Made by a program: the position numbers and the translations under genes. A DNA stretch of 64,000 bases from Onchocerca lupi (taxonomy: Eukaryota > Nematoda > Chromadorea > Rhabditida > Onchocercidae), in NCBI GenBank assembly GCA_028564675.1, contig JAOVVO010000283.1, positions 31,687 to 95,686 on the forward strand, in the 5' to 3' direction. The notes under the pieces were generated by a model. The model was not told the origin of the DNA and searched no databases. It saw only the letters and a list, made by a program, of their open reading frames with translations. Positions 1-11,449 of the stretch are shown piece after piece (the stretch's first letter is position 1; each line of letters starts with the position of its first letter).

Positions 1-455
1 TTATAATGCAGTTAAATAATTTTGGTTCTTCGGAATTTACTTTAGAAGCATTCTTTCACTTATTCAAAACAGATCTTAACTGGTGACAATATTAATAACA
101 TTTAAGTTCGTATTTTTTAATTAATATGAAGTATTGATTATTTGAGGAGGGAGAAAAAATTGATGACATGTATAAATTCTTTTTGCTATAAATATTGGTG
201 AGTTTCTTTGGTGAATCGCAAATGTTATTTTGTCCACTTGAAAGTCTAATATTGTTTGATAGCTATCAGAAAGTGCATTTGCTAAGTATTTTGAGTAGTT
301 CTAAATATGTCTGTATCAAATTATTTCTTCATATATCTTTGGAAATGACATAGAATATTGTAATATTTTTTGCAGTTATTACAATGATAGATTTGCACTT
401 TTCATCATCGATTCATCATCTCATGTGATCAATGTTTGATATGATGTGTTTTCAG
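1..455. other. Non-coding lead-in containing the 5' part of a duplicated segment
   Basis: I see no supported coding exon here. From about position 177 to beyond 455 the sequence is recognisably repeated, with substitutions and indels, at about 10,697-11,060. Shared landmarks are 'gcaaatgttattttgtcca' at about 216 and 10,740, and 'gtatcaaattatttc' at about 313 and 10,870. The similarity therefore extends through non-coding sequence ahead of the exon-like piece at 456. Confidence 0.6.
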
Positions 456-574
456 TTCCGTGAAAAGGAATATAAGATTGCCGAAAATTTATTTAACAGG
501 TCGACCTTTTGAAATTTCTTTCCTTCTGGATACGGATTTCATTTCGGAGCGAGATCTTTGGGTCGACAATTTAG
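456..574 (+). pseudogene. Retropepsin-like exon fragment (retrotransposon-derived)
   Basis: An open stretch of about 39 codons lies between a TTTTCAG acceptor and a 'TTAG|GTATAT' donor. It reads FLLDT near its middle, followed by FISERDLW and NL. This spacing is that of a Ty3/Gypsy-type aspartic protease: the catalytic D-T-G region, then a variable link, then S-x-x-LW-x-x-LG. The catalytic triplet here reads D-T-D instead of D-T-G, so an active protease is unlikely. The piece ends in phase 1 and could splice in frame to the exon at 1000, so a domesticated exon of the next gene cannot be excluded. The family assignment is inferred from this short motif only. Confidence 0.45.
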
Positions 575-999
575 GTATATTTCTTTTTATCAAGTGACTT
601 TTCACATATTTGTCATGCATTTGTTTCATTTCGTTCTGATAGCAATTTGAAGAATTATGTAATTTTACAAAAGTTGATTCATTTAAAAAAGAAAGAAAAG
701 TGAAAAATTCATAGTATGTATAATAATAATTTATATAAAAGAAACAATTTTTATTTATATCTCAAAATAACAATGCAAAAAATACAGTATGAGATAATGA
801 CAATTCTTCTTATTAACAAAAAGAAGAAAAGAATTATTCTACATTAATTGGTTCTAATGATAAAGTTAAATATCACTTTCACTTTTATGTTATTATAATA
901 CTTTCAGAATTTTTTTTGTTCTATATAGTAGTTTCATCATATAAACTGTAACAGAATTAAAAAATTCTTTCAATTTAAATTATTCTTTGTTACCATTAG

Positions 1000-3011
1000 A
1001 AATGAAATTAAAAAAATTAAATCAGATTGCAGGTTCTTGGGCTGGTACTGTACGAAGGCCAACCTGTAAGAATATAAGAGTTAATGTAGCAGGTGTTCCG
1101 GACACCAAACATCCATATTATATTATAAGAAAAAAATATGGCAGCCATCCTCATTCGGATCCACCGCTTGGTTTAATGAAATGTTTATGTTATTTGACCC
1201 GAGATGGACAAGCAACAGGAAATGCTTTACTGTCATACAAATGTTTGGAGAATTGTAATCTGCAACCACGTCCTCATGGAAATAATAAGCATAGCCAAAG
1301 TCCGTACATGAGGACGTATCCATCAACTTTGCTAAAGATTAAGGAACGAATCGGATCACAAAGTCCAGCAACTATTTGGAATGAGCTATCGGTTGATTCG
1401 ACTGGTAATATGGATGCACAAGCGACACTTCGGGATAGAAAACAGGTCTATAACGCTCGGCCGCTTCGAAAGAAGTCAAGAGGTATACTATTATTATTTC
1501 GTTTCTAAAATTTCCCAACACTACAATTTTAGAAAATATGGTTTAGTAAACAACAATTCCGTATTCACTTTTATCTATCCCTATCTTTTAGTTACTTTTA
1601 GCTTTGGCTATTTTTCTTTTATGATGGACTTTTTCGTTGCTCTATAATTGAATCGCATGAGATTTTCTTATGATTATATCACATAAAAAGCTAAATTCAT
1701 ACCTTTTACACCACTGGTAATTTCATGAATGTTCTCTGATAACTTCATTCATGTATTTTAATTGTAAATAAGATTTTTAACATTTTAGAATAACATTTTA
1801 GCTTTTTCAATCATATAAAATAAGTGTCAGTGATTTTTGATATATCATTTGGTGCGAGGATAATGAAACAGTTTTTCTTTTCTAATTATAGCAACAAAAT
1901 CGTGAATTAAAAGTTTGAAATTTGCAGATGAAACGGAGAATACATGTGGTAAGAGCAAAATAGATAATAGCAGAATAATACCTATGCTTTTCCTGTCGAT
2001 TTCATTGTCTTTTTACTTTAGATCTACAAGTGCAAGATGACCTTAACCATCTCAAGCTACGTGTAGCAGCATTGGAAGAGCAAAATAGCAAGTTGATATT
2101 TACGAATGCTAGTTTAATGGAATTAGTAAACGATTTACGTAAAGCGAAACAAGAACTTGAAGCGGAAAATCGTCGCATGAAGCAAGATAGTCATCAAGAA
2201 AGAACAAATGGTATGAATATTTCTACCCAATTTTTTCAGATAAAAACTTTTTCTCTTTTTATAAATGAATTACTTCAAGGATTGTAGCGAAATGTGATGG
2301 AGAAGTCGGAAAATATTAAAAAATGGATATTTGAATAGTTTATGAAAATTTTCGGAGCACGATTTTTTTTTTATGAAAATTTTCAACTTTGTTGGAATGA
2401 ATAAGTTGGCCAGATCCACAAATAAATGAAAATCAAATGAAATTTTTTTTGTCTTTATTTATTCATTGGTTTTAGTTTAGGAAGCTGAAGTGTTGTTTCT
2501 TATTTACTTAATATGGGAATGGTCTTTAAATGTCATATCCCTATTCATTGATGGAGCTGCATTTCGATAAGTAATTGAATGGATATTTTAAATTTTACTT
2601 TATTTCTTACGCTTCCTTTATCTTTATTGTTGATTACAATTTAAGACTAAATGTTTTGTTCTTTGTACTGGATGTCATAATTGGGTCTGTAATTGCAAGA
2701 TATAACATTGATTTTTCTGGATAATTCTGAAGATATTCGATTGTACAGTAGAAGTAGCAGATCTTTACGGATGAGTTTTAAATTTTCTAATTATTTTCTG
2801 TTTCTCTTTTCCAGGTTTATTATTTTCGCATCCTGCAATACTTAGTTATTCGGGACAGCATGCAGATAAGACTGTAGCTGATATCTATGAGACGGGAGCA
2901 GAAACAACGGTAATGGATCGTGATCGATGTATTGAAGCATGTCGAATGCAGGAACCTTCAACGATAAATCAAGCAACATGCTTTGCAGCTGTTCCAGGTC
3001 ATAAATACTAA
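1000..3011 (+). CDS. Unrecognised nematode protein with a central coiled coil
   Basis: Four exons join in frame: about 1000-1482 (first ATG at 1002), 1928-1948, 2022-2210 and 2815-3011, giving roughly 295 residues from the ATG. All three introns are phase 1. The first exon has a Cys/His-containing basic region and ends in KQVYNARPLRKKSRG. The third exon encodes a heptad-rich coiled coil beginning DDLNHLKLRVAALEEQN. The last exon is polar with three cysteines and stops at TAA 3009-3011. An AATAAA about 240 bp later supports this end. I do not recognise the family. The retropepsin-like exon at 456-574 is phase-compatible upstream, and an exon at 7910 is phase-compatible downstream if the donor-like CCAG|GTCATA at 2998 is used, so both ends may be incomplete. 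Confidence 0.6.
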
Positions 3012-4599
3012 TAAGAATATTGCCGGCTGCTTTTTATTATCGCAAATGCATTGTATTTGATAATAATGTATTTCAAACCTTCTGAAATCTACTCATTTTT
3101 AATCGGCATTAGTGCATTCAAATATCGTAAACTTAAAAATTATTGATAGGTAAGGTAAGATGTGCCTAAAAATGCGGTCTTGCATTTTGTATCCTGATTT
3201 CTTCTGCTCATATTAGGATATGTATTTTATAGATAGCATGTCTTGTTCTAGAAATAAAATAATAACTTGTAACTTTGGGATTATTTAATGCTTTTTTTCA
3301 AAATCCATTATTTGTTCTTATCTTTAGTAAGATCGCTATGCTGTGATATTACACGACGTGTAAATTATTTTTTGGTATTTTTAGGAACGTTCCTACTTGT
3401 TGTTTATATAATTGAATTTATAAATAAATTTCTTTTGCAAATGCTTTCGTACTTGATAGTAATTAGCAAGCTTTTAAAATTTAGATTTTTCATTTCTGTG
3501 TGGAATTTGCAGAGCATTTCATTTTAGACATCCATTCTGATCCTGGCTCTTTATAAGATGAAAAAATTCAGGTTTGGAATTTGAATATGTTTTATGTAAG
3601 AGGATTGTTGCAATTTTATTGCAAGATATTTTACGGATTGATTGACTTCTATAACTAATGTAATATTGAAAATAGAAGTTAATTATGGCAACTGCCTACT
3701 TGTGATTTTGTTTTGCAAAATACATAAAATGACTATTTCTGTTGTTTTGTAATTATGTCAATAATTTCCAAAATTGAGAATGCTTTTTAGTTCATGTATT
3801 TCTTATAATATTCAATATTTCATACAAACTAACCATTTTTTATATTTTTTCAAATTTTTATCACAGCAGCATTTTTTGTGGTTTCAATTGTTGATAAAAA
3901 GAATCGCTTGTTGACATGTATACATTCATAAAATGAAAAATCACGACATTAGAAAGCATCATATATTTCATCAAAATAACAAAAATAGTGTAATTTTCAT
4001 TCAGTAAAACAAATCGATCAATAATAAAATCAATCACTTTTTTCGAATTTTTTTTCTTTTTTTTTTTTTTTTTTTTTCATAACCAGATTAATACATTCAT
4101 AATTGTATTTCCATTGTCCACAATTGTATATATGGGATTGTTATTAAAATGAGATTTCGTATTAACTTGATAATTTTCTCCAATTATTGATGATTCACCT
4201 AGCAAACGTAATGTACTTAGCGAAATGTCCTTGAATATATCATTGTAGAAAAAGCAATATTGTGAAAAATTGAATAAATGTATTCAAATACAGAAAAAAA
4301 AGTAACAATAAAACATTAAACCTCATATATAAAATATTTCAACATATATTTCAGTTTGAATGTTATATGAATTTAAGAAAAAGTTTATGAAACTAAATTG
4401 TAATACTTGCTTTCAACAAAAATTTTCTCAATTATCTTTTTAAATTAATACTTTTTTTTTCTCTTTTTTTTTTACACGGCTAAGATGTTAATGTTCGAAA
4501 ATCGATCAAAAATTTGAATTTATCTGGTATGAAAATTTATATATTGTATTATTATTGCTAATAACTTTATCATTGATTTTGATTATAATATTAATAAAA

Positions 4600-4705
4600 C
4601 ACATTACTGGTAAATCACATATTCTTATTGGGTCAGGTACAAACAATGCCAGCACTTTAAAGTGGCATTTCCGCAATTTATGGACTTATTTTTATGGAAT
4701 TTTCC
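4600..4705 (+). pseudogene. Possible relic of a BED-type zinc finger (hAT transposon-like)
   Basis: In one forward frame the sequence reads GSGTNNASTLKWHFRNLW before a stop near 4705. This resembles the C-terminal half of BED fingers (Gly-Ser-Gly-Thr, then S-x-L-x-x-H-x-R). The two upstream cysteines and the final histidine are not present. A chance match is possible. I would only call it a degenerate fragment. Confidence 0.25.
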
Positions 4706-6231
4706 AGTAGTACTCTTCTCGTACTTTTTACTGGTCAAAAAAATTTTTTTAAACATTCCAAATATTGCACTTGAATCTGTTCATCTGTTCATTATTTTCT
4801 TGCTCAGAACCATTAACCATCATAAAATGAAGAGTTATTGTTTGATGATTTCCGTCGAAGAAGCTCAATTTTTTTCTATGAAACGGATTACAAAATTGCT
4901 AAACAATAAAACTAGCAAACTTTTAGAAACACTACTTGAAATCACGTCAAAAAATAGAGTGCGAGAAAGAACAAAAAACTTATTTAGCAGTTAAAAAAAT
5001 GACTTCACAATACTGAATATTATGTATATAAACTAGTTTAATATAATTGATCAAACTAAAGCAAATAAAGAACCAATGGAAGCAAATAAACATGTCAAAA
5101 TTTCAGTTTAAAAATTTTTTTCCAAACGTTTTTTCGTCTTTGATATCTATGACTAAAGTTAATGCGTCATAACTAGAAAATACCAATACCGCAAATTGTC
5201 ATAGCACTACAATTACTATTTTTTTTTTTGCTAAAATATTTATTAGAGCAATGATAAAATTGTCTTCCCATAACTATTATAACATTTATTTTAATTTTGA
5301 GATCATTAAGAAAGTTTGTGCTTTTCAACACCAAACTGATTAATTCATATTTGAAATTTCTTCAAGCATTCTGTTGGAGAATATAAGTGTAATCAAAAGA
5401 TTTCACTTCCGATATTTCTCCAATTCCTCTCATAATTATGAAACTATCAAGTTTAACTTGCACATTGTTTCGAGTATCAGATTGAGCAACAATGCAAATT
5501 GGCATACTTTCCAGATGCTTTCTAAAAATTTGGGCCATCCTAAATGCTCAATTTTTGGATTTTTTTTCGAATGAGTTCATCACCTGGTATCGATATAAAA
5601 AGCATTCCATTCAGTTTGTTTCTTTTTCCGATTAATTTTATTATTTCATGCTTATTGAACAAGAATGGTGAGTGATCATCACCAAAGAAAATTAGTTAAG
5701 TTGTAAATATAGTTGTAAATACTTCAATTGAGGTTTTTTTATTTTAATTTTTTTCAAACAAATAATTAGATCTTTCTGTAAGTTTTTATAGCTTGCTTGC
5801 ATAATTTTTCTGTGAATTATTATTATATAGTAATATATAGTAGAACCCAGAAACATTCAATACATCTAGATCATGATTAGGTGCAAACATAAACACTAAA
5901 TTAGAGTTACTAAATGAATTGCGCTATCTTCATTTTCACGAGAAATTTTAAAAACGATTGATATGAGTTTTCATAAATTTACATCATCGATTTCGTTTGA
6001 AATGATTTTGTCATAAAGCCAGATTAGTAACGTTCTGTCAAAATGAACAACGAACATTTAGGACAAAGAGGCAATCCAAGACATCACCTAATATTAGAAG
6101 TCAGGGAGTAATCCATAAATTACCTGAACGAAACACTTCATTATACACTATAATGACGTCGAAATTTCTAAAAAAGCAAAAAACAAACGAAAAAGCTTAA
6201 ATTACTCCTCTTATCCACTTAAAAACGCACA

Positions 6232-6320
6232 CTTATTCAAATGCGATGTTTTATGAAAATTTCAAATCAATCGATGAAGAACTTGAAATGTTGATGGAAG
6301 TAGCCGCGGTTTATGCAGAA
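6232..6320 (-). repeat. Interspersed repeat family, copy A
   Basis: Carries the family core 'attcaaatgcgatg' then 'ttcaaatcaatcgatgaag' and 'aacttgaaa'. It matches copy B at 6465-6565 in the same orientation, copy C at 8797-8890, and the reverse complements at 50,000 and 50,270. No coding potential is seen. Confidence 0.6.
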
Positions 6321-6464
6321 AATAGGAGTGGTGAATAAATTCTGTCAGTTCATGAAGGCGTGGTGCGGGACGGGGTGAAAAAATTTAGCCCCCTCACTTA
6401 CTTCTAGTTCTCACGGACGTGATATGTGAAAAAAAGTATGTATATATAAAAAAGAAAGCCTATT

Positions 6465-6565
6465 CGAATACAAGATTGTGTCAAAATTTGAAAACAATCG
6501 GTGGAGAACTTGAGAAATTCCGTGAGCCGTAACAGGGAACATTTACATTTTTATTTGTATAGACA
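6465..6565 (-). repeat. Interspersed repeat family, copy B (best-preserved end)
   Basis: Core 'gaatacaagattgtgtcaaa', then 'acaatcggtggagaacttg', ending 'tttacatttttatttgtata' and 'gac'. The reverse complement of that end is the start of the copies at 49,994 and 50,250, so the element boundary lies near 6565. A 5'-TC terminus followed by an A/T run in the reverse orientation is compatible with a Helitron-type end, but no 3' CTRR hairpin could be fixed. Confidence 0.6.
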
Positions 6566-7909
6566 AGTATGAGGAATGAATCAAAATCAATAATCAAGAT
6601 CATGGTCTTCTTCGATATAAATTTATTCAAGATTATTGCTGAAAATATTAAAATAAAAACTATTGGTCATGAGATTGAGAGTATTACATATGCGTTCATG
6701 AATATGTGTGTATCTGTGTGTTTATGTGCGTGTGTGTGTGTGCGTTACATGGTCTGAGTTTTCTGTAGGCTACTCTAATCCCAATGTGATAGTCGCTTCA
6801 TTGCTGATGGTCACTCCATTGCTGATGGTCACTCGGATTATTTCTTTCACTTCACCTTTCATTTTTTTGCTGTGCACATCAGTACATAGGTACAAGCATT
6901 GTTAATATTGAGAAATGTAAATGAGAAGTGCAGAACCTTGACCTTTGATCTTTGCTCTCAAAAATTGTGCGACTAATAAGCGAGTTTTTTCAATCAGATT
7001 TCATTGGTTTTGCAACTAATAAATGGATTTTTTTTCCTTTTTCAATGGAATTTTATTTTTTAATAGCATTTCATTAATGGAAATGGAAAATATTCAAGAT
7101 TAATGACAAAATTATCGAAGCTTTTTGATAGTCTTGAATAGTATATTTCCAGTGAATCGCGTGTTTATTTACAAAAAAACAAATTTAGGTCATTTGCTAA
7201 TCAGATTATCGATAATTTAAAAAATAATCTATCATTAGGAAATCTGTTATCTGAGGTAATTTATGTCTTTCTGGATTGCTTAGAAATTCAAAATTGTTCA
7301 ATTCAGGATATTAAATGCCGAAACTATGTGATCATTCTACATAGTATCTATAATTAAATAAATAAGTGACGTAATTTTTTAAGAAAAGCTTAAATTCGAT
7401 CATGATATAACGATAGTTACTTATTTAGTATTTATTTGGAGTAATTATGATGAAAATAGATGATATTGACATGGATTTAACAAAATAATTGGACAAATTC
7501 AATAATTTTCAAAAAGTAAAATTTCAAAAAAAAAGTTTCATTTCCTCTCTTTTTTTGAAATCGAACTTTTTATTACCTAATTCATGCAATAAAATTCGAT
7601 TTGTACTTGGGCCAAGTAACTGATTCAAATCGAATGGACGATGAATGAATATTTATTCGTAAGAAAATCGAATTTTTATTAATTCGAGTTTTTTTGCCAA
7701 AATTTAATTTATACAATGATTTAGTAGGAAACTTGGATTTAATCATATTATAACAATATTTGGTATCAAGGAAGATGCAATGTCTATCGAAATAACCGAA
7801 ATATTTTTACAGAATATAAATATGATGAAATAATCAAAGAATTCTTGTGCTATAGAAATATCAACTTTTTGACCCTTGACCTATTTTAACATTTTGTAAA
7901 TTTTGCTAG

Positions 7910-8094
7910 GTTTGACATGTAATAAACAGAGGAACTTTCACTATAAGAAGTTAGGATCAATCGGAAAGATCAGTGGAAATAAAGGATCGGAATGGCTAGT
8001 ACAAACCTCAACTGGGAAAATAGAGCGATTGCAACGTTCAGTTCATCGTTCAAAGAAACGAAAAAAATTAGTTAAAGTAAGTCTTTCCGAATGA
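7910..8094 (+). CDS. Orphan basic exon, possibly a last exon or retroelement relic
   Basis: After a 'ttttgctag' acceptor this frame stays open for about 60 codons to a TGA ending at 8094. It contains GSIGKISGNKGSEWLVQTS followed by a very basic tail (RSVHRSKKRKK). The pattern of glycine turn, hydrophobic strand W-L-V, T-x-x-G and a basic end resembles the small SH3/chromo-like C-terminal domain of BEL/Pao or Gypsy integrases, but the match is weak. It is phase-compatible (phase 1) with the gene ending at 3011, which would need a 4.9 kb intron. An internal donor (AAA|GTAAGT near 8077) could continue it. Identity unknown. Confidence 0.35.
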
Positions 8095-8796
8095 ATGAAT
8101 AAGATTATGTTGGGATTAATTGAAAATTTGGCAAATTATCGAAAATCAAATTTTATTAATTTATTCAATAAATCTGCTTGAAATTCAGATTCGTATTATC
8201 GATCTATGTTGTTGCTGTTGAAACGATGACTTGCCAAAAAATGACGAAATGACCGAGTGGTTGATTGTCATTTTTTATCAGTCTAACTACTACTAATTAT
8301 CAATAGAAACGGTCGAATTTGCAGACTTGATAATTGGGCCAATCATTCATTAATCATTTTCCTTCTATTTATATATTATCGTAAAGCAGATCCGAGAAGC
8401 AATTCTTCGATTGAATAACGAAGAACAATTTAATGATCAATTTTATTAGTAACTTTTTCGAATAATTTTCTATTTTATAACTTGTATGATGAATCTTTGT
8501 CAATAAATAAATCTTTCTTACAATTATTCGTTTGTGCCAAGCATCATCGAGAAATTTTTCACAATATTATATAAATTTGAATTTAATTATGTTATGAAAA
8601 TGGAAAAAGTATTGGAAGAAGAAACTTCCCAGAAAGTGCTTTCAACAGAAATTTTCATTCGAAAAAAAAAAAAGTTTCATAAATCACTTAATGATTATAT
8701 CATGTATTTGCTCTTCTTTCATTTGTATGTGCAACCTTTTATTACTGATTAATATACTTAACAGTAATTTTAAGAGGAAGCAAAGTAGAAAGAGAT

Positions 8797-8890
8797 CGAT
8801 GAAAACAAAATTTGAAAACAATCGATGAAGAACTTGCAAAGTTATGTGAAGAGTAACAGCAACGAAGATTTATATTTCGAGCGTGGACAG
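8797..8890 (-). repeat. Interspersed repeat family, copy C
   Basis: Contains 'aaaatttgaaaacaatcgat' followed by 'gaagaacttg', a near match to the core of copy B. It is truncated on the far side: the 'gaatacaagattgtg' block is absent. Confidence 0.5.
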
Positions 8891-9666
8891 ATACACTGAT
8901 ATTTGAAGAAAAACAAATATTGAAATATCGAAAATCGTAAGCAAAACATATCTGAATAAAAAATAAATGTTAAGATATCAAAATCGCAGGTAAATTAAAT
9001 TCTTTTGCCCAATAGAAGAAATCATTTGATCGTAATATAATATTGTCGAAATATGGCAAATTTTATGAAAGCTCTCAATAATCATAGAAATCGATGATCG
9101 AAATAGTCTGTTTGGAAAAAAAATATTTATCAACTAATCGTATTTTTCGTGATAATTAATATTCTAACAATAAATTTATTCATCTTCAAAATCCTTATTA
9201 AGCAAGAAAATTAAAAACAACGTTCATTTGTTTTTGATTAATTTTTATCAAATTTCTTGTTACATTTATAGAAATTGAGTCATTTCTAATTTGATTTTAG
9301 AGCATTTTTAAGTCTACCCGATTTTTCATTTGAAAATCATAACTATTATGTGCTAAATATCATTTATGATAATTATAATTATCAAATTATAGCAAATCGT
9401 AGCTTTAATAATACTTATACATTCAATAAAAAGTCAACTACAGAATTTTCTCATATTACTAAATATCGAACTGATAGTCCTAGATGATTGCAAATAAAAT
9501 AACCTGAAGTATCATCGAAATTAATTGACTGAATTTTCGCGCCTTTAAAATCAAATATTTTTATTTAATTACTCCATCTTAATCGTGTATAATATTTAAT
9601 AGATTCAATTCATACCCAAAATTGTATTTTGCTTTCAGTGTTTATGATTAATCAAAAAATGATTAT

Positions 9667-9770
9667 TCTTACCATATATAAGAATGCACCACATGTCTTT
9701 TTCTTACCGTATATTAGAATGTACCATATGTCTTTTTCTTACCGTATATTGGAGGTACCATATATGTCTT
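9667..9770. repeat. Short tandem repeat, about 34-38 bp unit, three copies
   Basis: The unit begins 'cttaccgtatattagaatg', continues 'taccatatgtcttttt', and is repeated three times with small changes between about 9667 and 9770, then decays into T-rich sequence. Confidence 0.7.
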
Positions 9771-9840
9771 TTTTTATTTTTATTTTTTATTTTTGCTCAA
9801 TGTAACGATTACTGTTTTCCAGCTTAAGCTAAATAATGCA

Positions 9841-9843
<3 letters not shown>

Positions 9844-9871
<28 letters not shown>
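9844..9871. repeat. (ATT)n microsatellite
   Basis: About nine consecutive ATT units, uninterrupted, in intergenic DNA. Confidence 0.9.
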
Positions 9872-10696
9872 CTTACTATCAGCATTTACATGTGGATGGC
9901 TTGGTTGGGATAGTAAAACAAAAAAAAAATTACTGTAATTAGTTAATTTCAATACATGGGCAATCGTATGATCGTATGACTTTCGTAGAATAGAACTATG
10001 GAAAGATAAGATATGTAAGATTAATTTTAATTCTTAGATGAAAAAACTTGACAAATATTTTTTGCAATATAAGTAAAAATTAAGTTTGTCTAATCGAATT
10101 AATGGAGAATAAGCAATTCATTTACTAATTAATTATATTTAGTAAGAGATGAATTAATGGATTAAAGGATAATGATCTTGATGGAAGATTCAAAATATTT
10201 GGAGAAAAAAAAAAAAAAGAGAAGTTGAAAATATTGAGCCGTATCGTTAAACAATATATGATTACAATATTGACAATTTTTGAAGGAGATAAATAGATAT
10301 TTGTAAAACATGTTTATTACTATGTTAGATGTTTATTAAAATCAACATAAACAGGGATTAAGAATTAGTGATTCAACAACTATTAATCGATCCACTGATA
10401 AATAAACTAAAAATTTTATCATTTTTAGCTAATCATATTAGACTATTAATAGAATGTTTTATTATCATTAAAATATGCAATACTTGAAAATAATGCGTAA
10501 ATTTACGATCAGATAGATTAAGATATATGTAAGCAAATTACCTAACACTGAGTTGAGTTGATTTCAAATTATAAGCCAAATTGTTCATTCATTCTTCCTA
10601 CTATTGGCCCAACAGTGATAAATCAATGATTGAAGGAAGTACTACTATCATTCGGATCACTGATAAATATTGAAAAAAACTGATAACCTGTACATT

Positions 10697-11155
10697 TCTT
10701 TCTTGCTATATGATATGATGATGAGTTTCTTAGTGGAAGCGCAAATGTTATTTTGTCCAACTTGAAAGTTTGGTACTATTCTGATAGCATCGGAAAGTGT
10801 CATCAATTTTTTTTCAAATATATATTTAAATATATTATTTAGTACTTTGAATAATTCCAAATATGTTTGTATCAAATTATTTCATCCTTACTTTTAAAGA
10901 TAATATATAATACTGTAATATTTTATACTCCTCAAAATCGATTACCTTATGTGATCAACTGCTTGATGTTGTTTTTAGTTTTTTTTTTTTTTTTTTTCTT
11001 TTATCAACCTTTTTTTTTAATTTCTTTTCTTTTGTTTTCCATTTTTTATTTTGTTTTCAGTTTGTGAAAAAAAAAATATAAGATTGCTGAAAATTTATTT
11101 AACCGTCGGATTTTCGAAATTTCATTTCTTCTGGATACGGGCGTAATATTTGACT
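10697..11155 (+). pseudogene. Second, broken copy of the 177-570 segment with retropepsin-like remnant
   Basis: This block aligns by eye in the same orientation to positions 177-540 for most of its length. It differs by an inserted T-rich tract (about 10,978-11,052). Its exon-like part starts after 'ttgttttcag' at 11,060. The frame matching the copy at 456 breaks by a shift within about 50 bp, and a stop follows soon after. In the shifted frame the protease motif reads LLDTG, retaining the classical D-T-G that the first copy has lost. It is non-functional as it stands. Both copies are best read as fragments of one dispersed or locally duplicated retroelement-related sequence. Confidence 0.6.
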
Positions 11156-11449
11156 TTTAAACATGTACCACTTCGTAATCTGCTAAAAGCTTAAATTATA
11201 AGAAAACTGGAAAGTATTCAAGATATTGATCGAATAAATATTTATTAAAAAATTTTGAGATCTGTTGAAATCTGTCAGAAAAAACAAAAAAAACACGATG
11301 ACTAGAAGGCGAAAACAGTAAAACTCCAAAAAAGTTATTAGAATATCTTGTCGAATAGCTGTAAGGAAAATGCAGTTCCTGAAGTAACCAAATACAATAT
11401 TATTAGACATGGAAATTCTCATTTGAATTGCAAAACTCGGAAAAATTGA

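Larger units (their letters stand above)
3012..7909. other. Long gene-poor AT-rich stretch with repeats and small relics
   Basis: No gene model is supported in this 4.9 kb. It contains poly-T tracts (about 4058-4078, 4452-4472), a weak BED-finger-like relic (4600-4705), two copies of an interspersed repeat (6232-6320 and 6465-6565), a TG-rich stretch (about 6704-6745) and a doubled 19-20 bp unit around 6795-6835. Short open frames here are rich in Phe, Leu, Lys and Ile and look like chance frames in AT-rich DNA. Confidence 0.55.
8095..10696. other. Gene-poor AT-rich DNA with simple and tandem repeats
   Basis: No coding exon supported. Contents: interspersed repeat copy C at 8797-8890, a short tandem repeat at 9667-9770, an ATT microsatellite at 9844-9871 and scattered poly-A/T runs. 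The rest is unstructured AT-rich sequence in which I see nothing further. Confidence 0.55.

Noticed and set aside
177..11155. The two copies as long terminal repeats of one 11 kb element
   Set aside because: They are direct repeats, but they contain protease-coding sequence, lack TG...CA ends and enclose a spliced host-type gene, so LTR status is not supported.
11183..11422. Minus-strand 79-codon frame just after the HDDC3 stop
   Set aside because: Lies in the probable 3' UTR, Phe/Leu/Ile-rich, with no splice link to the hydrolase, whose length is already complete.
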